A stretch of 64,000 bases of DNA, taken from the NCBI RefSeq assembly GCF_035917975.1, contig NZ_CP109130.1:248001-312000 (forward strand). The letters run 5' to 3'. The stretch comes from Streptosporangium sp. NBC_01756. GTDB taxonomy: Bacteria; Actinomycetota; Actinomycetes; Streptosporangiales; Streptosporangiaceae. A model generated the notes under the pieces. It saw only the letters and a list, made by a program, of their open reading frames with translations. It was not told the origin of the DNA and made no database searches. Below, in pieces: positions 58,508 through 64,000 of the stretch. The first letter of the stretch is position 1; each line of letters starts with the position of its first letter. The translations under genes and the position numbers were made by a program.

Positions 58508-60175
58508 ATGGATCAAATGACGGAGGGGTCCGGGTTGGTGGACGTCGAAAGCCTCGGCAAGCGGTACCAGGAGCTCCGGTACCGCACGGCGCCCACCTGG
58601 GCGCACCTGATCGGTGAGTACTCGGTGGCAGGGCACTTCGAGGACGTCAGCGCGACGGCCGAGGCGGCCGAGCTCCGCGAGCTGCGCGAGGTGGCACATG
58701 CCGCCGCCGCGCTCGCCCGTACGCCGGACGGCACACCCGTCTCGCTCGACGGCGCGGTCCTCGCCTGGCAGGCCGCGACCAGAGCCGACGTGCTCGAACA
58801 CCGGTTCGCCGAGCTCGACGTCGACCCGCTCTTCGGGCCGGTGACCCAGTTCCCGGGCCGGGTCGCCAAGCTGGCGCTCCCGTCCGCCAAGGTGGCCGGC
58901 GCCCTGCCGAAGAAGTACCGCGGCTTCGCGCGCAATCTGCGCGACAGGCTGGAGCGTCTCGCTGCGGGCCGCGCGGCCGGCCGTACCCCGGTCGCCTTCG
59001 CCGTGGCGGACACCGTGGACAGGGTGCGGAAGTGGCTGCACACCCCGCTCGAGGACGACCCGCTGCTGGCCGTCGACCGCGCCGCGCGCACGGATCACCT
59101 GCGCGCGGTGGTCGGCGAGGTGGTGCGCCCCGCGCTGGCCGACTATGCCAACGCGTTGACACGGGAGGTCGCGCCGTCCGCGCGGCCCGACGAGCGGTGC
59201 GGGCTGTGCTGGCTCGACGACGGCGATCGCGTCTACGCCACCCTGGTCCGCTCGCACACCACCACCGACCTCCACCCTGACCGCATCCACGAGATCGGGC
59301 TCGCCCAGGTCGCGGCCCTGGACGAGGAGTACGCCGCCCTCGGCCGGGAGGTCTTCGGCACCTCGGACGTGCCCGCCGTCATGGCCAGGATGCGCGACGA
59401 CCCGGCCCTGCACTTCGACGACGCCGCCGGCCTCGTACGCGCCGCGGAGGTCGCCCTGGCCCGGGCGACCGACCGCGCCCCGGGCTGGTTCGGGCGGCTG
59501 CCGCGCGCCGCGTGCGCGGTCGAGGCGGCGACGAGCGGATCGCTCGGCCAGTACATGCTTGCGCCGAAGGACGGCTCGCGGGGCGGGACGTTCGTCATCA
59601 ACGTCTCCGATCCGCGTGCCTGGGCCCGGTACGAGGTTGAGGCCCTCGCCTTCCACGAGGGCGTTCCCGGGCACCACCTGCAGATGGGCCTCGCCGCCGA
59701 GCTCACCGAGCTGCCGGAGTTCCGCCGCACCACCACGGTCACCGGCTTCCTCGAGGGCTGGGGGCTGTACGCCGAACGGCTCGCCGACGAGATGGGCCTC
59801 TACAGCAGCCCACTGGACCGGCTGGGCATGCTGTCGTTCGACTCGCTGCGGGCCTGCCGCCTGGTCATCGACACCGGCCTGCACGCCAAGGGCTGGAGCC
59901 GGCAGCGGGCCAAGCGCTTCCTGGCCGAGCACTCCCCGCTGAGCCCGGGGCACATCGACGCGGAGGTCGACCGGTACATCGTGACGCCGGGCCAGGCCCT
60001 GGCCTACTTGGTCGGCCGGCTCGAGATCGTGCGGATCCGGCGGGAGGCGGAGCGCCGGCAGGGTGCCGGCTTCGACCTGGCCCGGTTCCACGACGTGGTG
60101 CTCGGCGCGGGGCAGCTGCCTCTGCCCTTGCTGGAGGCGCACGTCGCCGCGGCACTACCAGGCGTCGTCGGGTAG
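58508..60175 (+). CDS. DUF885-family metallopeptidase
   Basis: A 555-residue cytoplasmic protein with the zinc site HEGVPGHHLQMG and, downstream, the third-ligand region FLEGWGLYAERLADE. DUF885 members are bacterial zinc carboxypeptidase-like enzymes. No signal peptide. ATG at 58508 has AGGTG five bases upstream. Divergent from the dipeptide transporter, so it probably trims imported peptides. Its 3' end overlaps the convergent amidase gene by 21 bp. Confidence 0.87.
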   Translation: MDQMTEGSGLVDVESLGKRYQELRYRTAPTWAHLIGEYSVAGHFEDVSATAEAAELRELREVAHAAAALARTPDGTPVSLDGAVLAWQAATRADVLEHRFAELDVDPLFGPVTQFPGRVAKLALPSAKVAGALPKKYRGFARNLRDRLERLAAGRAAGRTPVAFAVADTVDRVRKWLHTPLEDDPLLAVDRAARTDHLRAVVGEVVRPALADYANALTREVAPSARPDERCGLCWLDDGDRVYATLVRSHTTTDLHPDRIHEIGLAQVAALDEEYAALGREVFGTSDVPAVMARMRDDPALHFDDAAGLVRAAEVALARATDRAPGWFGRLPRAACAVEAATSGSLGQYMLAPKDGSRGGTFVINVSDPRAWARYEVEALAFHEGVPGHHLQMGLAAELTELPEFRRTTTVTGFLEGWGLYAERLADEMGLYSSPLDRLGMLSFDSLRACRLVIDTGLHAKGWSRQRAKRFLAEHSPLSPGHIDAEVDRYIVTPGQALAYLVGRLEIVRIRREAERRQGAGFDLARFHDVVLGAGQLPLPLLEAHVAAALPGVVG

Positions 60176-61405
60176 CGCGCCGGGCGGGCGGCGGCGATGC
60201 CAGTCGCTGACCGCCTGCACGGCTTCGCCCACCACGAGCAGGGCCCGGTCGGCGCCGCGCCGGCCAACCAGCTGTGCGCCGACCGGCAGCCCGGCCGGCG
60301 AGGGCGACACCGGCAGGCCGAGGACGGGCAGGCCGGTGACCGACCAGCAGCCGGTGAGCTGGTTGATCCGCCGGCTGGCGAGGGTCAGATCGCCGTCCCC
60401 GGCAACGGGCGCGACGAAGGGCGTGGCCGGCACGGCGATGACGTCGGCCTCGGCGAGCACCTCGTCGACCCGGGCCCGCCAAACGAAGGCCACCGCGAGC
60501 GCGCTCTCGATCTCCTCGGTGGTGACCCGGCGGCCCGCCTCGATCCGCCCCTTGATCCCGGCGCAGACGCGGGCGTCGTGCCAGTACGGCCGGAGGTGGC
60601 GGATCGCCTCGGAGTTCTGCAGCGCGGCCATCGCCTGGTGCACCCGATCGACGTCGCGCAGGGCCACCCGCCGGATCTTCGCGCCGTGCGCGCCCAGCAG
60701 GTCGAGCAGGTCGCGGAAGCCGGCGGCGACCGCGGGCTCCAGGTCGTCGAGGAAGTACTGCTCGGGTACGGCTACGGTCAGGCTGGACAGGTCCCGCGGC
60801 GGAAGGGGCCGCGAGCCCGTGCCGGCCATGACCTCCAGGGCGATGCGGGCCTCGGCCGCACTACGCGCGAGCGGCCCGACGACGTCCATGCTGGGGCTCA
60901 GCGGCGTTACTCCCAGCGTCGGCACCAGCCCGTGGCTCGGGCGCAGCGTGGTCACCCCGCAGAACGCGGCCGGGTTGCGCAGTGAGCCGCCGGTGTCCGT
61001 GCCGATCGCGAGCCGGACCAGGCCCGCGGCGACCGCGACGGCCGACCCGCCGCTCGAGCCGCCGGGGATCCGGTCCGGGTCCCACGGGTTGCGGCAGGCG
61101 CCCCACGTGTCGTTCTGCGTGGTCGCCCCGAAGCTGATCTCCTCGAGGTTCGCCTTGGCGACGATCCGCGCGCCGGCGGCCCGCAGCCGGCGCACCACCT
61201 CCGCGTCGGTCACCGCCGCGGGCGGATGCGGGTCGCGGAGCCCGTCGGTGCGCACCGTCCCGGCGACGTCGATGTTGTCCTTGACCGCGATGGTCCAGCC
61301 CGCCATCGGGCCGTTCTTCTCGGCCGCGATGCCGTCCTCGATCAGCTGGGTGAAAGCGTTCAGCCGGGCGGCGAGCGCCACCACGGCGGCGGGAGCGCCG
61401 CTCAC
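60155..61405 (-). CDS. Amidase-signature family enzyme
   Basis: A 416-residue amidase with the Ser-cisSer-Lys triad motifs: Lys in AVKDNIDVAG, cis-Ser in PGGSSGGSAVAVA, and the nucleophile Ser in IGTDTGGSLRNPAAFCG. It hydrolyses a carboxamide, substrate unknown. The GTG start overlaps the CoA-transferase stop (GTGA). It is the last gene of the leftward catabolic operon. Confidence 0.88.
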   Translation of the reverse strand: MSGAPAAVVALAARLNAFTQLIEDGIAAEKNGPMAGWTIAVKDNIDVAGTVRTDGLRDPHPPAAVTDAEVVRRLRAAGARIVAKANLEEISFGATTQNDTWGACRNPWDPDRIPGGSSGGSAVAVAAGLVRLAIGTDTGGSLRNPAAFCGVTTLRPSHGLVPTLGVTPLSPSMDVVGPLARSAAEARIALEVMAGTGSRPLPPRDLSSLTVAVPEQYFLDDLEPAVAAGFRDLLDLLGAHGAKIRRVALRDVDRVHQAMAALQNSEAIRHLRPYWHDARVCAGIKGRIEAGRRVTTEEIESALAVAFVWRARVDEVLAEADVIAVPATPFVAPVAGDGDLTLASRRINQLTGCWSVTGLPVLGLPVSPSPAGLPVGAQLVGRRGADRALLVVGEAVQAVSDWHRRRPPGALPDDAW

Positions 61406-62604
61406 CGTTCACCGCCGAAGGCGCCGCCCCGTGCAAGATCGGCCAGTTCCGCGGCGCTCATGCCGAGTTCCTCCCGCAGAATCTGCTCGCGGTGCTCGCC
61501 GAGGCCCGGCGCGCGGTCCGGCGCCGGGTTCTCCCACCAGGCGCGTCCCGCCGTGCGCACGTGCCGTACCGTACCGAAGCTGGGGTGGTCGGTGTCGACG
61601 ACCAGGCCGCGCTGCGCGGCCTGCGGCTCCTCGAAGGCCTCGCGCAGCCCGTTGACCGGGCCGCACGGCACGCCCGCCGCCGACAGCAGGCCGACCCAGT
61701 GGTCGGTGCCGTGCCGGGACAGGGCGGAGTCCAGCACCGCGTCCAGCTCGGCCTGGTGCGCCTGGCGGCCGGCGAGCGTCGCGAACCGGGGATCGGCGGC
61801 GACCTCGGCGACGCCCAGCACCTTGGTCAGGCGCTCGAAGAACACCGGCTTGACGCAGGCGAGCATCAACCAGCCGTCCGCGGTGGGGTAGGCGCCGAAC
61901 GGCACTACCGAGGGGTGCGCCGACCGGGTCTTGCGGCGGGTCTCGTGCCCCCGGGTGAGGAACCAGGTCGCCGGGTAGGAGAGCATCGCCATCGCCGTGT
62001 CGAAGAGGCTGACGTCGCACTCGCCGCCGACGCCGTCGCGCCGGGCGACGTGGATCCCAGCCAGCAACGACATCGCCGCGACGACGCCGCCGCAGTAGTC
62101 GACCAGCGAAAGGCCGCTCTTGGTCGGCGGTCCGGCCGGGTCGCCGGTCAGGTCCATCCACGCGGCGAGACCCTGGACGACGTAGTCGTACGCCGGCTCC
62201 GCCCGCCGCGGCCCGGTCATCCCGTAACCGGACAGCGAGCAGACCACCAGCCGCGGATTGAGGTGGCTCAGGTCGGCGTACCGGAGGCCGAGCTTGTCCG
62301 GCACGTCCCCGCGCAGGTTGTACATGAGCGCGTCGGCGCCCTCGACGAGGCGGTGCAGCACTGCCACGCCGGCCGGAACCGAGAGGTCGAGGCAGATGCT
62401 GCGCTTGTTCCGGTTGAAGCTCTGGAAGAAGAGGCTGTCGTCGTCCTCGGCGAACGGCGGGACATGCCGCCCGATGTCGCCGCCCGTACGCGCGTCCTCG
62501 ATCTTGATCACGTCGGCGCCGAGCTCGGCGAGGTGCAACGATCCGAACGGGCCGGCGCCGTACTGCTCGACGGCGATGATCCTGATGTCACTGAGTCCCG
62601 TCAC
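61402..62604 (-). CDS. Family III CoA-transferase (CaiB/BaiF)
   Basis: A 400-residue protein with RIIAVEQYGAGPFGSLHLAE at the N-terminus, ADVIKIEDARTGGDIGR, RNKRSICLDL, and the catalytic Asp in GLSLVDYCGGVVAAM. It transfers CoA between carboxylic acids, for example from succinyl-CoA to mesaconate in known methylaspartate pathways. GTG at 62604, preceded by AGGAGCAGAC, is used; it overlaps the ammonia-lyase gene by 17 bp. The substrate is inferred from that neighbour. Confidence 0.87.
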   Translation of the reverse strand: MTGLSDIRIIAVEQYGAGPFGSLHLAELGADVIKIEDARTGGDIGRHVPPFAEDDDSLFFQSFNRNKRSICLDLSVPAGVAVLHRLVEGADALMYNLRGDVPDKLGLRYADLSHLNPRLVVCSLSGYGMTGPRRAEPAYDYVVQGLAAWMDLTGDPAGPPTKSGLSLVDYCGGVVAAMSLLAGIHVARRDGVGGECDVSLFDTAMAMLSYPATWFLTRGHETRRKTRSAHPSVVPFGAYPTADGWLMLACVKPVFFERLTKVLGVAEVAADPRFATLAGRQAHQAELDAVLDSALSRHGTDHWVGLLSAAGVPCGPVNGLREAFEEPQAAQRGLVVDTDHPSFGTVRHVRTAGRAWWENPAPDRAPGLGEHREQILREELGMSAAELADLARGGAFGGER

Positions 62605-63817
62605 GTCTGCTCCTGTGCTCGATGACCGCGTGGGTGCGTGCCATCTCATTCCTGGTCACCATCACTGCCTCGTCAACGCCCATGCCGGGCCGGGCCAGCA
62701 GCACGTCCGCGCCCGCGCCCATCGCGACGTGGGTGGCGATGCGGGCCGACAGGTCGGTCTCGGTGCACGACCCTCCGAGGTACGCCGCGACGCCCGCGGC
62801 CCGACAGGCGAGAACGGACCGCACGGCGTCGTCGAGGCTGCCGACGTCGGGCATCTTGATCTGGATCATGTCGGCCGCCCGCGCGTCGAGGAAGGCCAGC
62901 ACGTCCTCGTGGGTGTTGCACCACTCGTCGGCGACGATCTGGACGCCGGTTTCGTGTTTGCGCAGGCGCAGGAGGACGTCGATCTGGGCCTCCCGCGACG
63001 CCGCGCGCATCGGCTGCTCGACGCGCAGCGGGAACGGCGCGCACTTCTCGGCCAGCCGGGCGAGGAAGCTGGCCACCTCGGCCGTGGAGGGGAAGACGTC
63101 GCCGAGGGTGCCGTAGCAGTCGATGTGGATCACCGGCTGGTAGTCGTCGTCCGGGCGCCGCGCCAGCACCCGGTCGCGTACCCAGCCGACATAGTCCAGC
63201 AGCAGGTGGCCGCCGGGCCCGACGAGCAGATCGGCGTTGTTGATCAGCCCGTGCGGCAGGCTCTCGACCCGGCGCAGCACCATCCGGTCGACCGCGCCCC
63301 GCCGGTCCTCGCCGGACTGGGCGAGCAGCGGGACTGGACCGATCGGATCGGCGCCGCCGTACTCGGCGGCGACCACCTCGGCCATCGTGCGCCGGGTGGC
63401 GTTCGCGGCCGCATCGAGCAGGGCCTGGCTGACCCCGTACGCGACCGCTCGTGGCAGCCCGAGCGGCGCGATCAGGGCGGAGGTCTCCCGGAACGAGTCC
63501 ACGGTCGCGTCCAGCAGGACGTCGCGCAGCACCGGCAGCCAGCGGTCGCGGGCCGCCTCCGCCAGCAGGACGGGCTCGCGTCCGGAGCCGCCAGCGTACT
63601 GCACCGACACCCCGGCCCCGGTGGCCACGCGGTCGTCGTCGAGGAAGAGCAGAATCTGCAGCGACTCGCTGGGCTGGCGGATCGCGCGGTAGCCTGGGGT
63701 GAGCGCGGGGCCGTCGTAGAAGTAGCCGTCGCGTACCGCCCCGGCCTTGATCGCCGCCTGGTCGTCGTTGCTGTAGGTGCCGATGCCGGGCACCGCCAGA
63801 ATCCCCGAGACGCGCAT
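62588..63817 (-). CDS. Methylaspartate ammonia-lyase
   Basis: A 409-residue enolase-superfamily enzyme that converts (2S,3S)-3-methylaspartate to mesaconate and ammonia. MRVSGILAVPGIGTYSNDDQ opens the protein; HIDCYGTLGD, RVEQPMRA, IVADEWCNT and IQIKMPDVGSLDDAVR carry the metal and base residues; AYLGGSCTETDLSARIATHV near the end is characteristic. Length equals the family norm (about 413). The ATG overlaps the stop of the upstream hydrolase gene by one base (TGATG). Glutamate mutase and mesaconate hydratase are not in the window. Confidence 0.9.
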   Translation of the reverse strand: MRVSGILAVPGIGTYSNDDQAAIKAGAVRDGYFYDGPALTPGYRAIRQPSESLQILLFLDDDRVATGAGVSVQYAGGSGREPVLLAEAARDRWLPVLRDVLLDATVDSFRETSALIAPLGLPRAVAYGVSQALLDAAANATRRTMAEVVAAEYGGADPIGPVPLLAQSGEDRRGAVDRMVLRRVESLPHGLINNADLLVGPGGHLLLDYVGWVRDRVLARRPDDDYQPVIHIDCYGTLGDVFPSTAEVASFLARLAEKCAPFPLRVEQPMRAASREAQIDVLLRLRKHETGVQIVADEWCNTHEDVLAFLDARAADMIQIKMPDVGSLDDAVRSVLACRAAGVAAYLGGSCTETDLSARIATHVAMGAGADVLLARPGMGVDEAVMVTRNEMARTHAVIEHRSRRDGTQ

Positions 63818-64000
63818 CAGCCGGCGTACCTTGTCACCCAGTCCACGACCCGGGCGTTGTAGTCGCGCCGGAACCGGGGCGGGCTGTTGAACAGCATGTT
63901 GTGCGACGCCTCCGGGTAGATCACGATCTCGGTCTGCACGCCGAGCTCGCGCAGCGCCGTGTGCCACTGCCTGGCCTGGTCGAGCGGGCAGCGGACGTCC
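63817..64000 (-). CDS. Alpha/beta hydrolase, S9 prolyl-oligopeptidase type, C-terminal part
   Basis: Partial; about 60 C-terminal residues before the right edge. DVRCPLDQARQWHTALRELG and VQTEIVIYPEASHNM are the end of an S9-type catalytic domain; the His in SHN is the catalytic His. It is the most upstream visible gene of the ammonia-lyase operon and probably an acyl-peptidase, although an ester hydrolase fits too. Confidence 0.75.
   Translation of the reverse strand, partial: DVRCPLDQARQWHTALRELGVQTEIVIYPEASHNMLFNSPPRFRRDYNARVVDWVTRYAG

Overview
The window is about 70 % G+C, uses GTG starts freely and has leaderless-looking promoters, Tat and lipoprotein signals, MmyB-type XRE regulators, a calerythrin-like EF-hand protein and a CBM2-tailed secreted esterase. 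It reads as chromosomal DNA of a filamentous actinomycete, most likely of the Streptosporangiaceae type (inferred from gene style, not from a marker gene). I found no rRNA, tRNA or CRISPR array.

Layout. 0-2 kb: gentisate ring cleavage (FAH-family hydrolase, gentisate dioxygenase) with a divergent IclR regulator. 2-4 kb: a TetR regulator facing a decayed membrane gene, then a DHFR-like reductase. 4-8.4 kb: first half of a peptidoglycan-recycling locus (secreted GHL10 glycosidase, NagZ, MurR/RpiR regulator). 8.5-12.3 kb: a very large secreted subtilase. 12.5-21.3 kb: a divergent sugar cluster controlled by a DeoR regulator; its kinase and aldolase closely resemble E. coli YihV and YihT, and it also has a TauE-type exporter, so I read it as a sulfoquinovose-type (sulfo-EMP-like) pathway. 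21.5-24.7 kb: molybdate regulator plus modABC. 25-26.2 kb: EF-hand protein and a VapBC-type toxin-antitoxin pair. 26.3-36.6 kb: second half of the recycling locus (AmiE-like hydrolase, MurQ, NamZ, an acetyltransferase and a complete Opp-type ABC importer).

36.6-38.2 kb is gene-poor with remnants (VOC, DUF1330), followed by a SnoaL protein divergent from an MmyB-like regulator around a perfect operator palindrome. 39.3-45.1 kb holds a secreted SGNH esterase with CBM2, a cytochrome P450 divergent from a TetR regulator with an unusual C-terminal extension, a ferritin pseudogene, a YihY/BrkB membrane protein and a low-molecular-weight phosphatase. 45.3-47.3 kb encodes a 665-residue protein I do not recognise. 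It is followed at 47.3-52.9 kb by an insertion-sequence graveyard: an intact ISL3 element with 8-bp target duplications, an IS256::IS3 chimera, an IS1634 remnant, a glycosyltransferase remnant and an ISAs1 element.

53-64 kb: a dipeptide-type ABC importer with a permease-ATPase fusion, next to a DUF885 metallopeptidase, an amidase, a family III CoA-transferase, methylaspartate ammonia-lyase and the end of an S9-type hydrolase. This looks like a peptide or amide catabolic locus that feeds a branched dicarboxylate into mesaconate-type chemistry.

How the genes work together. The two mur blocks resemble the B. subtilis murQRP-amiE-nagZ-namZ operon, but the three small hydrolases lack export signals and the PTS permease is replaced by an ABC importer. 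That suggests muropeptides are imported and then digested inside the cell. The sulfo-sugar cluster and the methylaspartate cluster are the other two loci whose gene content points to pathways worth testing.
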